In this document: positions 8,470 through 19,262 of the stretch, piece after piece
How the letters are laid out: the number at the start of each line of letters is the position of its first letter
Numbering within the stretch: the first letter of the stretch is position 1
Assembly: GCF_000426685.1 (NCBI RefSeq)
Contig: NZ_AUFV01000001.1
Coordinates: forward strand, 124,001 to 188,000
Length of the DNA: 64,000 nucleotides
Direction: 5' to 3'
Source: Solimonas flava DSM 18980
Lineage (GTDB): Bacteria > Pseudomonadota > Gammaproteobacteria > Nevskiales > Nevskiaceae
Made by a program: the position numbers and the translations under genes
The notes under the pieces: model-generated
Database searches by the model: none
Seen by the model: only the letters and a program-made list of their open reading frames with translations
What the model was told of the DNA's origin: nothing

Positions 8470-10953
8470 ATGAAGCGCATCGTGAAGCCTGCGGCGGCCA
8501 TCGTCGCCGGACTGTGGCTGTCGTCGGCGGCCGCGCTGGGCCTGGGCGACATCGAGGTGCGTTCGCACCTGAACCAGCATTTCAGCGCCTCGATTCCGCT
8601 GACCTCGGTCAGCACCGAGGAGGCGGGCGACCTGCGCGTGACGCTGGCCAGCGTCGACGATTTCGCCCGCGCCGGTCTCGACCGCAACGCCTATCTGTCG
8701 ACGCTGCGCTTCGCCGTGCGCACCGACGGTCCGGCGCGCATCGAGATCAGCAGCGCGCAGCCCGCGCGCGAGCCGTATCTGCAGTTGCTGCTGGAGATTC
8801 GCGGCGGCGGCAGCCGCATCCTGCGCCAGTACACGGTGCTGCTCGATCCGCCGGGCATGGCGGCGAGCGTCGCCCCGGCGCCGGTGGCGCCGGTGGCGCC
8901 GGCCGCCGAAGCCAGGCCGACGATCGTGTTCGAGGAGCCGGTGCGTCCGGCCCCGCGCACCCAGGCGCCGCGCGCCCAGGCACCGGCGGCAGCCAGCGCC
9001 GCGCCGTCCGCCGCAGCCGAAACCGGCATGGCCGGCGCCGGCGAGCTGTACGGTCCGGTCAAGCCGGCCGAGACGCTGTGGAGCATCGCCACGCGCATGC
9101 GGCCGAGTCCCGACATCACCATGGATCAGGTGCTGCTGGCGATCTACAACAGCAATCCGCGCGCGTTCGAGGGCGGCCTCAATGGTCTGCTCAAGGGTGC
9201 GATGCTGCGCGTGCCGAGCGCCGCCGACATGACGGCGACCGGCGCCGCCGACGCCAAGGCCGAGGTCGCGCGCCTGCGCGCGCTGCCGGCCGGCGCCGCC
9301 GCTCGCCGCGCTGCGCCGCGGCCGCGGCGTCCGCAGATCGAACCGGCGCAGATCGCGCCGCCGCCGGCCGTGACCCCGGCCGCCGAAGCGCCGGCCGCGC
9401 CGGTCCCCGAAGCCGCCGCGCCGGCCGCCGCGGCGCCCGAGCCAGTACCGGCACCGGCACCGACGACCGCCGAAGCGACGGGCGACGCGTCGCCGTCATC
9501 CGCCGCCGCACCGGCCGCCGCCGGCGCTGAAGCCGCGGCCGAGAGCGCCGCGCCGGCCCCGGACGCGAGCCCGGCCCCGGCAGCGAGCGAACCGAGTGCC
9601 GCGCCGGCGCCGAAGCCGGCGAATCCGCCCGCGCCGGCTGCGCGCGCTGACGAAGGCGGCTTGCTGGAAAGCCTGCTGATCCCGCTGGTGCTCGGCCTGC
9701 TCGCGCTGGGCGGTATCGGCTATCTCTACACGCGCTGGAAGCAGCGCCGCGACGCCAGGACCGCGCCGGCGCCGCTCGCGCCCGAGATGCGCGACATGCG
9801 CTCGCGGCCCTCGGCCGGCAAGATGGCCGCAGCCGGCGTCGCCGCCGTGGCTGCCGCCGAGCCGGTCGCCGAGGCGGCGGACAAGCTCAGCGCGCGCGAG
9901 GAGCTGGAACGCCTGCAGGAAAGCCTCGACAAGGCGCCGGAAGCGGCGGTGGCCGCGCCCGCCGCTGCGCCGCCGTCGGGCACGGCGCCCACCGCAGCCG
10001 CCGACGCGAACCTGCCGCCGGTCGATTTCGACCTGACCGGGCAGTTCGCGACGCAGACGGTGCAGATCGATCTCGATGCCAACGATCCGGTGTCGGAAGC
10101 CGATTTCCATCTGGCCTACGGGCTTTACGATGAAGCTGCGCTGCTGCTGCGTCAGGCGGCTGAGAAGGAGCCGGAGCGCCTCGACATCGGCCTCAAGCTG
10201 GCCGAGACCTACTTCGCCGCCGGCAAGGCCGAGGATTTCGAGCAGACCGCCGCGGCGCTGAAGGATCGCGTGCCGCCCGCCGAGTGGCAGAAGCTGGCGA
10301 TCATGGGACGGCAGATCGCGCCCGATTCGGCCTTGTTCGCCGACGGCGCGGACGCCGATGCGCCGCTCGAGACCGATCTCGATTTCAGCTTCGATACGCC
10401 GCTGGAAACGCCGGATGCCGCGGCCGAGCCGACGCCGACGACGGGCGCGCGCGCCGCGAGCGAGGAACCGCTGGAATTCCGCCTCGAAGATCTCGAGCTG
10501 TCGTCGCTGGACGCCGGCAAGCTCGACGAGCCGGCGCCGAAGCCGGCCGAGACGGTCGAGTTCGACCTCGGTGAGTTCGATCTCGATCCCGCGCCGGCGA
10601 CGGCGCCCGCGGTCGAGCCGGCTCCGGCCACGGCCGACGCCGGCAACAGCGTCGAGTTCGACCTCGGCGCCTTCGATGTCGAGGCGCCGGCCGCGCCCGC
10701 GGCCGCTCCGGCTGCAGCGGCCGACACGGCGGCAACCGCCGAGTTCCGTCTCGATGAGTTCGATTTCGACGCAGTGCCGACCGATTCCGGCGAGATTTCC
10801 GGCGACGAGGCCGGCACCAAGCTCGATCTGGCGCGGGCCTACGTCGACATGGGCGACAACGAAATGGCGCGCGGCCTGCTGAACGAGGTGCTGCAGCAGG
10901 GCAACGACACGCAGCAGCAGGAAGCGCGCAGCCTGCTCGGCCGGCTCGGCTGA
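8470..10953 (+). CDS. fimV: FimV/HubP-type polar hub protein
   Basis: FimV proteins organise the cell pole and support type IV pilus assembly and twitching. The 827-residue protein starts with a signal peptide (MKRIVKPAAAIVAGLWLSSAAA) and the FimV-typical LGLGDIEVRSHLNQ. A LysM-like peptidoglycan-binding segment follows at about 190-255 (GPVKPAETLWSIATRM). Next come Ala/Pro-rich linkers, one membrane helix at about 398-424, a TPR-like part near 545-620, and four acidic repeats (LEFRLEDLEL, VEFDLGEFDL, VEFDLGAFDV, AEFRLDEFDF). It ends with the conserved FimV tail (about 780-827, KLDLARAYVDMGDNEMARGL). The start at 8470 gives a proper signal peptide; an upstream in-frame ATG at 8380 does not. 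Confidence 0.93.
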   Translation: MKRIVKPAAAIVAGLWLSSAAALGLGDIEVRSHLNQHFSASIPLTSVSTEEAGDLRVTLASVDDFARAGLDRNAYLSTLRFAVRTDGPARIEISSAQPAREPYLQLLLEIRGGGSRILRQYTVLLDPPGMAASVAPAPVAPVAPAAEARPTIVFEEPVRPAPRTQAPRAQAPAAASAAPSAAAETGMAGAGELYGPVKPAETLWSIATRMRPSPDITMDQVLLAIYNSNPRAFEGGLNGLLKGAMLRVPSAADMTATGAADAKAEVARLRALPAGAAARRAAPRPRRPQIEPAQIAPPPAVTPAAEAPAAPVPEAAAPAAAAPEPVPAPAPTTAEATGDASPSSAAAPAAAGAEAAAESAAPAPDASPAPAASEPSAAPAPKPANPPAPAARADEGGLLESLLIPLVLGLLALGGIGYLYTRWKQRRDARTAPAPLAPEMRDMRSRPSAGKMAAAGVAAVAAAEPVAEAADKLSAREELERLQESLDKAPEAAVAAPAAAPPSGTAPTAAADANLPPVDFDLTGQFATQTVQIDLDANDPVSEADFHLAYGLYDEAALLLRQAAEKEPERLDIGLKLAETYFAAGKAEDFEQTAAALKDRVPPAEWQKLAIMGRQIAPDSALFADGADADAPLETDLDFSFDTPLETPDAAAEPTPTTGARAASEEPLEFRLEDLELSSLDAGKLDEPAPKPAETVEFDLGEFDLDPAPATAPAVEPAPATADAGNSVEFDLGAFDVEAPAAPAAAPAAAADTAATAEFRLDEFDFDAVPTDSGEISGDEAGTKLDLARAYVDMGDNEMARGLLNEVLQQGNDTQQQEARSLLGRLG

Positions 10954-10983
10954 TGCGCGCAGTGCGCTGACAGGTCCGGGCGC

Positions 10984-11769
10984 GTGGCGCGCTACGCGGC
11001 CGGCGTCGAGTATCTCGGCACGGCCTACTCGGGCTGGCAGGCGCTGACCGGCCTGCACACGATCCAGGCCGAGCTCGAACGCGCGCTCGGCCGCGTCGCC
11101 GACCATCCGCTGACGGTGACCGCGGCCGGCCGTACCGATGCCGGCGTGCACGCGATGCAGCAGGTCGTGCACTTCGACAGCGATGCCGCGCGCAGCGACT
11201 ACGCCTGGCTGCTCGGGGCCAACAGCAATCTTGCCGCCGACGTCAGCCTGCGCTGGGTGCAGGCGGTGCCGTCCGGCTTTCACGCCCGCCACAGCGCCGT
11301 CGAGCGTTCGTACCGCTACGTGATCCACAACCGGCGCGCGCGCAGCGCGCTGCTCGGCGGCCGCGCCGCGCACTGGCCGCGGCCGCTCGATGCCGCGGCG
11401 ATGCACGAGGCCGCGCAGGCGCTGATCGGCGAACTCGACTTCAGCTCGTTTCGCGATTCGCAGTGCCAGTCGCCGACGCCGATGCGCAACGTGCGCCGCA
11501 TCGAGGTGCAGCGGCGCGACGATTTCGTCGTGCTCGACATCGCCGGCAACGCCTTCCTGCACCACATGGTGCGCAACATCACCGGCACCCTGGTCGAGGT
11601 CGGACTCGGCAAACAGCCGGTCGTCTGGGTCGCGCAGGTGCTCGCCGCACGCGACCGCACGAAAGCCGGCATGACGGCGCCGGCCGAAGGGCTCTATTTC
11701 GTAGGGCCGCGATATCCGGCAGAATTCGCGCTCCCGAAACCGCCGCAGCCGTGGTTCCCCGGAGCGTAA
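10984..11769 (+). CDS. truA: tRNA pseudouridine(38-40) synthase TruA
   Basis: TruA converts uridines 38-40 of the anticodon arm to pseudouridine. The 261-residue protein has the catalytic aspartate D52 in AGRTDAGVHA and the conserved YLGTAYSGWQ and FRDSQCQSPTP/MVRNITGTLVEVG regions. The start is a GTG at 10984, giving the expected N-terminus with YAAGVEYLGTAYSGWQ. It lies 30 bp after fimV, the common gammaproteobacterial order. Confidence 0.96.
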   Translation: MARYAAGVEYLGTAYSGWQALTGLHTIQAELERALGRVADHPLTVTAAGRTDAGVHAMQQVVHFDSDAARSDYAWLLGANSNLAADVSLRWVQAVPSGFHARHSAVERSYRYVIHNRRARSALLGGRAAHWPRPLDAAAMHEAAQALIGELDFSSFRDSQCQSPTPMRNVRRIEVQRRDDFVVLDIAGNAFLHHMVRNITGTLVEVGLGKQPVVWVAQVLAARDRTKAGMTAPAEGLYFVGPRYPAEFALPKPPQPWFPGA

Positions 11770-11784
11770 GTGTCGCGCGGCGGC

Positions 11785-11850
11785 GCCACCGCCCCTCGCC
11801 CGCACAGCGGCAGAGGGGAGGACCGTTCGCGGAGCGAATGGTGGGGTGAG
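11785..11850. repeat. REP-like intergenic repeat before trpF
   Basis: The 119-bp truA-trpF gap holds CCCCTC (11792-11797)/GAGGGG (11813-11818), then TTCGC-GGA-GCGAA, then GGTGGGGTGAGGGC. This is the look of the widespread proteobacterial intergenic repeat ending in GGGGTGAGGG. No similar copy was noticed elsewhere in this window. Confidence 0.5.
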
Positions 11851-11888
11851 GGCCGCGCAGCGGTCGTGAAGCAACGAACAAGGTTCCA

Positions 11889-12529
11889 GTGTCCCGCATC
11901 CGCATCAAGTTCTGTGGTCTGCGCCGTCTCCGCGACGTCGAGGCCGCCGTGGCGCTGGGCGTCGATGCGATCGGCCTGATCCTGGTGCCGGCGAGCCCGC
12001 GCGCCGTCGACTTCGCGCTCGCCGCGCGCCTGCGCGCCAGCCTGCCGCCGTTCGTCAGCAGCGTGCTGCTGTTCAAGGACCCGGATGCCAGCTACGTGCA
12101 GGACGCGATCGACGCGGTCCGTCCCGACCTGCTGCAGTTCCACGGCAACGAGTCGCCGGCGTTCTGCGCGAGCTTCGGCATGCCGTACCTGAAGGCGATC
12201 GCGATGGGCGGCAAGGTTTCGTTGCGCGGCGCGGCGCGGCGTTACCGCAGCGCCGCGGCGCTGCTGCTCGACGGTCATGCGCCGGGCGGACTCGGCGGAC
12301 GCGGCGAGGCCTTCGACTGGGCGGCGGTGCCGAAGATCAACAAGCCGCTGGTGCTCGCCGGCGGCCTCAACGCCGGCAACGTCGGCCGCGGCATCGCCAT
12401 GCTCGCGCCGTACGCGGTCGACGTCTCCAGCGGGATTGAGCGCAAGCCGGGCGTCAAGGACGAGGCGAAGATGGGCGCCTTCGTCGACGCCGTGCGGCGC
12501 GCCGAAAAGAAACTGCAAGCGGTGAAACG

Positions 12530-12533
<4 letters not shown>
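11889..12533 (+). CDS. trpF: Phosphoribosylanthranilate isomerase TrpF
   Basis: TrpF catalyses the Amadori rearrangement of phosphoribosylanthranilate in tryptophan synthesis. The 214-residue TIM barrel starts with a GTG and reads [20 protein letters not shown], with the catalytic Cys in KFCG, the conserved LLQFHGNE, and the phosphate site [18 protein letters not shown]. Its stop overlaps the trpB ATG (ATGA). Confidence 0.97.
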
Positions 12534-13725
<1,192 letters not shown>

Positions 13726-13729
<4 letters not shown>

Positions 13730-14604
13730 GGTCGCCGCGCGCCGCGCTCGTCTGCGTGCTGGCGACGCTGGCCGCCTGCGCCGGCCCGGCGCCGCGACCG
13801 GCGCCGGGCGCGGCCGCCACGCCGGCGGCCCCGGTGCAGGCATCGGTACCGGCCGCGGCCGTCGCCGCGCCTGCGCCGGCGCCGCGCTATCCGCTGACGC
13901 CGGCTCGCGACAAGCTCGCCGGCGAACTGAACCGCATTGCCGTCGTGCTGGCGCGCGATCCGGCGCTCGGCGCCCGCCTGATGGGCGCGCCCGGCACTTC
14001 GCAGACCGCCCGCAAGTACGCGTCCGCGTGGTTCGCGCTGCTCGGCGATCCGGCTTTCGCGCGCGACTTCGTGCAAGGCATGAGCGACGAGGAGGTCGCC
14101 GGCTTCGGTCAGGGCGACTCGCGCCAGCTCGGCTACGCGATCGGCCGGCGCCTGATGCATGACCGTACGCGCACCGCCAGCGACGCGCTCAAGGTGCGCA
14201 TGCTGTCGGCGTTCCGGCCGGTGTTCGCCAACGCCACGCCGGCCGAATGCGACGCGATCATGAGCGACGCCAAGGCCCCGCTCTATTTCACGATGCTCGA
14301 TCGCCTGCCGGCGGCCGCGCAGGACGAATTCGTCGCCGTGCTGATGGCGGCGGCGAGCGACGACGGCGCCGCCTCGCCGCCGCTCGGCGACGACGACCGG
14401 CTGCTGGTGCAGATCGCCGTGCGCCAGTTCGTCGTCGAGCAGAGTCCGGCCGAGCAGGAACGCCTGCGCAAGGCCTTCGCCGAGCCCGGCTCGCCGGACC
14501 GCTGCTGGGCCGTCGCACGCATCATCGACGCGCTCGACGCCGGCGGCCCGGAGCTGCGCCGCCTCGGCGCGAAGCTGGTGTTCGAAAAAGGCTTCGGGAC
14601 GTGA
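13726..14604 (+). CDS. Lipoprotein of unknown function between trpB and trpA
   Basis: A 292-residue protein with a good lipoprotein signal: [18 protein letters not shown], with LAAC as lipobox and C18 as the likely lipidated residue. An Ala/Pro linker (about 20-60) follows, then a mainly helical domain with no motif recognised. The ATG overlaps the trpB TGA, so it is translationally coupled to trpB, and trpA follows 40 bp later. The residues after C18 (AG) lack the inner-membrane-retention Asp, so outer-membrane sorting is possible. No link to tryptophan synthesis is evident from the protein. Confidence 0.85.
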
Positions 14605-14644
14605 TCCCGGATTTTCCATTTCCCGTTTCCCACCGATTGACGCC

Positions 14645-15478
14645 ATGAACAGCAGTCGACTGGCCGCGCGCTTCGAGCGCCTGCGCGCCGCGGGCCGCAA
14701 GGCCCTGATTCCGTACATCACCGCCGGCGATCCGCAGCCGGACGTCACGGTCGGCCTGATGCACGCGCTGGTGCGCGGCGGCGCCGACGTGATCGAGCTG
14801 GGCGTGCCGTTCTCCGATCCGATGGCCGACGGTCCGACCATCCAGCTCGCCTGCGAGCGCGCGCTCAAGTACGGCACCGGGCTCTGGCAGATCCTCGACA
14901 TGGTCGCCGAGTTCCGGCGCAGCGACGCCGACACGCCGGTGGTGCTGATGGGCTATCTGAACCCGGTCGAGATGCGCGGTCTCGAAGCCTTCGCGGCGCG
15001 CGCCCGGGCGGCCGGCGTCGACGGCGTGCTGCTCGTCGACCTGGCGGTCGAGGAGGCGCCGGACTACCTGCCGACGCTGCGTGCGCACGGACTCGACTGC
15101 ATCTTCCTGCTGGCGCCGACCAGCCCGCCGGCGCGCATCGAGGCGATCGCCCGCGAGGCCAGCGGCTATCTCTACTACGTCTCGCTCAAGGGCGTGACCG
15201 GCGCCGCCACGCTCGATGTGGCCAGTGTCGCCGCCAAGGTGGCGGAGATCCGCCGCCATACCGGGCTGCCGGTCGCGGTCGGCTTCGGCATCCGCGACGC
15301 CGCGTCGGCGCGGGCGGTCGGCGGCGTCGCCGACGGCGTGGTGGTCGGCAGCGCGCTGGTCGCCGAGATCGAGCGCCTGCAGGAGCGGCCGCAGGAATTG
15401 CCGGCGGTCCTGCAGGAAAAGCTCGCGGCGTTGCGCACGGCGCTTGACAGCCTCGGCCCCGACGCGGCACAACGCTAA
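14645..15478 (+). CDS. trpA: Tryptophan synthase alpha chain TrpA
   Basis: TrpA cleaves indole-3-glycerol phosphate to indole, which is channelled to TrpB. The 277-residue TIM barrel shows the catalytic residues E51 ([10 protein letters not shown]) and D62 (MADGPTIQ), plus [11 protein letters not shown] and the phosphate-binding [13 protein letters not shown]. It sits 40 bp after the interposed lipoprotein gene. Confidence 0.97.
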   Translation: MNSSRLAARFERLRAAGRKALIPYITAGDPQPDVTVGLMHALVRGGADVIELGVPFSDPMADGPTIQLACERALKYGTGLWQILDMVAEFRRSDADTPVVLMGYLNPVEMRGLEAFAARARAAGVDGVLLVDLAVEEAPDYLPTLRAHGLDCIFLLAPTSPPARIEAIAREASGYLYYVSLKGVTGAATLDVASVAAKVAEIRRHTGLPVAVGFGIRDAASARAVGGVADGVVVGSALVAEIERLQERPQELPAVLQEKLAALRTALDSLGPDAAQR

Positions 15479-15517
15479 AACCGACAGACCGGTTACCATT
15501 AGCGCTTCCCCAACGCC

Positions 15518-16414
15518 ATGACGGATTCGATGAGCTGGCTCGACAAGATCGCGGGATCGAAGCTGCTGACTTCCGGGGCGCGCAAGCGCAACGTGCCGGA
15601 AGGCCTCTGGACCAAGTGCGAGAGCTGCCAGTCGGTGCTGTACCGCGCCGAGCTCGAGCGCACGCTTGAAGTCTGCCCGAAGTGCGGCAACCACCGCCCG
15701 ATCTCGGCGCGTGACCGCCTCAACACCTTTCTCGATCCCGAGCCGCGCGTCGAGATCGGCGGCGACATCGCGCCGCGCGATCCGCTGAAGTTCAAGGACA
15801 GCCGCAAGTACAGCGACCGCATCAAGGAAGCGCAGGCCGACACCGACGAGAAGGACGCGCTGGTCGTCATGCGCGGCCAGCTGATGGGCCTGCCGCTGGT
15901 GGTCTCGGCCTTCGAGTTCAGCTTCATGGGCGGCTCGATGGGCAGCGTCGTCGGCGAGAAGTTCGTGCGCGGCGTCAACGCCTGCCTGGAGTATGGCGTG
16001 CCGTATGTCTGCTTCAGTGCCTCCGGCGGCGCGCGCATGCAGGAGTCGCTGTTCTCGCTGATGCAGATGGCCAAGACCTCGGCGGCGCTCGCCAGGCTTG
16101 CCGACCGCGGCCTGCCGTTCATCTCGGTGCTGACGCACCCGACGATGGGCGGCGTTTCGGCGAGCTTCGCGCAGCTCGGCGACATCCAGATCGCCGAACC
16201 CAAGGCGCTGATCGGCTTCGCCGGTCCGCGCGTCATCGAGCAGACCGTGCGCCAGAAGCTGCCGGAAGGCTTCCAGCGCGCCGAGTTCCTGCTCGAGAAG
16301 GGCGCGATCGACCTGATCGTCGATCGCCGCGAGATGCGCGAGAAGATCTTCCGCCTGCTGGCGATGCTGACGCACTTCGCGCCGGCCGAGGCCAAGAGCG
16401 CCACCTCCGAGTAA
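15518..16414 (+). CDS. accD: Acetyl-CoA carboxylase carboxyltransferase subunit beta AccD
   Basis: AccD with AccA transfers CO2 from biotin to acetyl-CoA to form malonyl-CoA. The 298-residue protein begins [11 protein letters not shown] and has the N-terminal four-Cys zinc ribbon (CESC...CPKCG, about residues 33-55). The crotonase-like core includes [11 protein letters not shown] and [20 protein letters not shown]. Synteny with trpA and folC is typical. Confidence 0.97.
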   Translation: MTDSMSWLDKIAGSKLLTSGARKRNVPEGLWTKCESCQSVLYRAELERTLEVCPKCGNHRPISARDRLNTFLDPEPRVEIGGDIAPRDPLKFKDSRKYSDRIKEAQADTDEKDALVVMRGQLMGLPLVVSAFEFSFMGGSMGSVVGEKFVRGVNACLEYGVPYVCFSASGGARMQESLFSLMQMAKTSAALARLADRGLPFISVLTHPTMGGVSASFAQLGDIQIAEPKALIGFAGPRVIEQTVRQKLPEGFQRAEFLLEKGAIDLIVDRREMREKIFRLLAMLTHFAPAEAKSATSE

Positions 16415-16441
16415 TCGCCGAGCAAGGCCGTTTCCCCCGCA

Positions 16442-17731
16442 GTGCCGCCGCCGCGCCTGCGCAGCCTCGACGAGTGGCTGCGCTTTCAGGAGACCTTGAG
16501 CCCGCGGGCGATCGCGCTCGGGCTGGAGCGCGTGCGCGCGGTCGCCGCGCGTCTCGGCTTGCCGACCCGCCGCGAAGCCGGCGGCGCGTACACGCTGACG
16601 GTCGCCGGCACCAACGGCAAAGGATCGAGCGCGACGCTGGCGGCGGCGATCTATCGCGCTGCCGGCTATCGCGTCGGCCTCTACACCTCGCCGCACGTGC
16701 TGCGCTACAACGAGCGCGTGCAGATCGACGGCGCCGCGGTCGGCGACGCGGCGCTGTGCGAGGCCTTCACGGCGATCGACGCGGCGCGCGGCGAGGTGGC
16801 ACTGACCTATTTCGAGTTCGGCACGCTGGCGGCGCTCTGGCTGTTCCGCCGGGCGCGCGTTGACGTGCAGGTGCTCGAAGTCGGACTCGGCGGCCGCCTC
16901 GACGCCGTCAATCTGATCGACGCCGACGTTGCGCTGCTGACCAATGTCGGCCTCGACCATCAGGACTGGCTCGGCGACGACCGCGAGCAGATCGGCCGCG
17001 AGAAGGCCGGCGTCTTCCGCGGCGGCCACGTCGCCGTGATCGCCGAGCGCGAGCCGCCGGCGTCGGTGCTCGCCGCCGCCGACGGATTCGGCGCGCGCGC
17101 GCTGCGGCTCGGCGCCGACTTCGATTACGTGGTGCTGCCGGATGGCAGCTGGAGCTGGCGCCTGCGCGCCGAGACCTGGACGCGCCTGCCGCCGCCGGCG
17201 CTGGCCGGCGCGGTGCAGTACCAGAACGCGGCCGGCGTGTTCGCCGCCGTGCACGCCGGCCTGGCGCTGCGTCCGCTGCGGCGCGACGACTGCGAGCGCG
17301 GTCTGGCCCAGCTGCACCTGCGTGGCCGCTGCGAGACGTATCGCGGCGTGCTGCTCGACGTCGCCCACAATCTGGAGTCGGCGCAGGCGCTGGCGGGCTT
17401 TCTCGCGGCGCAGCCGCCGGCGCCGACGGTCGTGGTGCTCGGCATGCTGGCCGACAAGCCGGTCGAGGCGGTCGGGCGCGTGCTCGCCGCCGCGGCGACG
17501 CGCGTGCTCGCCGTCGGCCTCGGCGGTCCGCGTGGCCTCGATGCCGCCGCGCTGCAGGCGCGACTCGCCGACGCCGGAGTCCGCGCCGAGACCTGCGAGA
17601 ATATCGGTGCCGCGCTGGCGCAGGCGCGTCGCGAGGCCGGTGCCGGCGGGCGCGTCGTCGTGACCGGCTCGTTCCTGACCGTCGCTGCCGCCCTCAATGA
17701 ACTGGAAAGAAGTCCGGATGCACATGGATGA
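16442..17731 (+). CDS. folC: Folylpolyglutamate/dihydrofolate synthase FolC
   Basis: FolC adds glutamate to dihydropteroate and folates. The 429-residue Mur-ligase-type protein shows the P-loop TVAGTNGKGSSA near residue 57, YTSPHVLRYNERVQI, and LEVGLGGRLDAVNLID. DVAHNLESAQAL lies in the C-terminal domain. It starts with a GTG (16442) 27 bp after accD. Its 3' end overlaps the start of the SPOR-domain gene. Confidence 0.95.
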   Translation: MPPPRLRSLDEWLRFQETLSPRAIALGLERVRAVAARLGLPTRREAGGAYTLTVAGTNGKGSSATLAAAIYRAAGYRVGLYTSPHVLRYNERVQIDGAAVGDAALCEAFTAIDAARGEVALTYFEFGTLAALWLFRRARVDVQVLEVGLGGRLDAVNLIDADVALLTNVGLDHQDWLGDDREQIGREKAGVFRGGHVAVIAEREPPASVLAAADGFGARALRLGADFDYVVLPDGSWSWRLRAETWTRLPPPALAGAVQYQNAAGVFAAVHAGLALRPLRRDDCERGLAQLHLRGRCETYRGVLLDVAHNLESAQALAGFLAAQPPAPTVVVLGMLADKPVEAVGRVLAAAATRVLAVGLGGPRGLDAAALQARLADAGVRAETCENIGAALAQARREAGAGGRVVVTGSFLTVAAALNELERSPDAHG

Positions 17732-18542
17732 CAAGCTGAAGCGGCGGCTCGCCGGGGCAGCGGTGCTGCTGCTGGCGACGTTCGTCGTCGTGTCGATACT
17801 GCCGACGCCCGAGCAGGCGGCACAACCGGACGACAGCGATGTCGTGACCATTCCGCTGCATGAAGTGGCCAACCCGGAGCCGCCGCCGCCGTCGGCCACC
17901 GCGACGCCGGCCACGATCGCGGCGGCCCCGTCCGACGCCGGCGGCGCAATGCCCGTCGGCGACGACGGCGAGGGCGACGCCGAGACCGTGATCTCGGGGG
18001 ACGACGATGCCGGCGCCGACGCCGGCGACGCGCAGAAGCCGCTGCAAGCGCCGCTCGATGAAACGCCGAAGAAGGCTGCATCGCCCGACGGCGCCGCGGC
18101 CGCGCCGCGGCCGGCCACGCCGGGAAGCACCGCGACGCCGTTGAAACCGGCCGGCAAGCCCGAAGCGCAGGCGAGCGTGCCGAAGCCGGCCGCCGCCAAG
18201 CCGTCGCCGGTGCCGGCCGCCGAAGCCAGAAGCGTCGAAACGAAGCCGGCCGTCGCGGCCGCGAAGCCCGCCGAGGTCAAGCCGGCCGCCAAGCCGGCGC
18301 CCGCCGGCACCGGCAGCTGGTTCGTGCAGGTCGGCGGTTTCGCCGACATCGGCAACGCGCGGCAGGTTCAGGCGCGGCTGCAGGCGCTCGGGCAACCGAG
18401 CATCCTGTCGCCGACCGAGACCAGCAAGGGCACGCTGTACCGGGTCCGCGCCGGTCCTTATGCCGGTCGCGAGCCGGCGCAGGCGGCGCTCGGCAAGCTG
18501 ACCGGCAGCGGTTATCCGGATGCCAAGCTGGTGGCGCCCTGA
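17718..18542 (+). CDS. dedD: DedD-like SPOR-domain protein
   Basis: A 274-residue inner-membrane division-associated protein. A short cytoplasmic start (MHMDDKLKRRLAG) is followed by one membrane helix (about 13-32, AAVLLLATFVVVSILP). A long Ala/Pro/Lys-rich periplasmic linker comes next, then a C-terminal SPOR domain (about 200-274, GSWFVQVGGFADIGNARQVQ) that binds denuded septal peptidoglycan. The order folC-dedD-cvpA-purF is the standard gammaproteobacterial one. The start could also be the ATG at 17724; both lie inside the end of folC. Confidence 0.88.
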   Translation: MHMDDKLKRRLAGAAVLLLATFVVVSILPTPEQAAQPDDSDVVTIPLHEVANPEPPPPSATATPATIAAAPSDAGGAMPVGDDGEGDAETVISGDDDAGADAGDAQKPLQAPLDETPKKAASPDGAAAAPRPATPGSTATPLKPAGKPEAQASVPKPAAAKPSPVPAAEARSVETKPAVAAAKPAEVKPAAKPAPAGTGSWFVQVGGFADIGNARQVQARLQALGQPSILSPTETSKGTLYRVRAGPYAGREPAQAALGKLTGSGYPDAKLVAP

Positions 18543-18725
18543 GCGCCTGGTCGCGCTCGCGGTCTCTGACGCTGCAGAACCTTGAATGAAGCAGGCATTC
18601 CGAGCCCGGCTTTGCGCCGTCCGGTCTGAATTCATGCACCACCTTGTCGCGTCCGCGGGTTTTTCCCGCCGCAGCGGGCGTCACGCAGTGGTAAAATCCC
18701 GCCCAGCCCACGCCGCGCGTGCCGC

Positions 18726-19259
18726 ATGACCTGGATCGACTACTGCATCGTCGCCCTCGCGCTGATCTCTGTCCTCATCGGCGTATTGCGTGGTTTCACC
18801 CGTGAAGTGCTCAGCCTGCTGACCTGGATCGTCGCTTTCGCCGCAGCCGCCCTGTTCGGTGGCCAGGCGGCCGGCGTGCTCGCCGATCGCATCGCCGATC
18901 CGGCGCTGCGCGAGGCGGTGGCCTGCGGCCTGGTGTTCTTCGCCGCGCTGATCGTCGGCGCCATCGTCACCCACATCGCCGTGCAGGCCGTCCGCGACAG
19001 CCGCTTCTCGGCCTCCGACCGTACGCTCGGCGGCGGTATCGGCGTGCTGCGCGCCGCGATCGCGCTGGTCGTCTTCGTGCTCGTCGCCGGCCGTCTCGGC
19101 GCGGCCCAGGACAACTGGTGGCAGCGCTCGGCGATCGTCCCGCATTTCGTCGGCATCGCGCGCGGTGTCGAGACGCTCGTGCCGCAGCGCTGGCTCGATT
19201 TCCTGCAGTCTCCCGCCGCATCGCCGACGGCAACCCAGTCTTCTTCTACGGATTCTTAA
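18726..19259 (+). CDS. cvpA: CvpA family membrane protein
   Basis: A 177-residue protein with about four membrane segments, starting MTWIDYCIVALALISVLIGV and followed by RGFTREVLSLLTWI, the CvpA signature. CvpA is named for colicin V production and has been tied to envelope stress. It is placed three bases before purF, with which it is almost certainly cotranscribed. The 183 bp upstream contain a TAAAAT -10-like box (18692-18697) without a convincing -35. Confidence 0.93.
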   Translation: MTWIDYCIVALALISVLIGVLRGFTREVLSLLTWIVAFAAAALFGGQAAGVLADRIADPALREAVACGLVFFAALIVGAIVTHIAVQAVRDSRFSASDRTLGGGIGVLRAAIALVVFVLVAGRLGAAQDNWWQRSAIVPHFVGIARGVETLVPQRWLDFLQSPAASPTATQSSSTDS

Positions 19260-19262
19260 GCC

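Noticed and set aside
14522-18355. 1277-codon minus-strand open frame
   Set aside because: Antisense to trpA, accD, folC and the SPOR-domain gene; no family resemblance.
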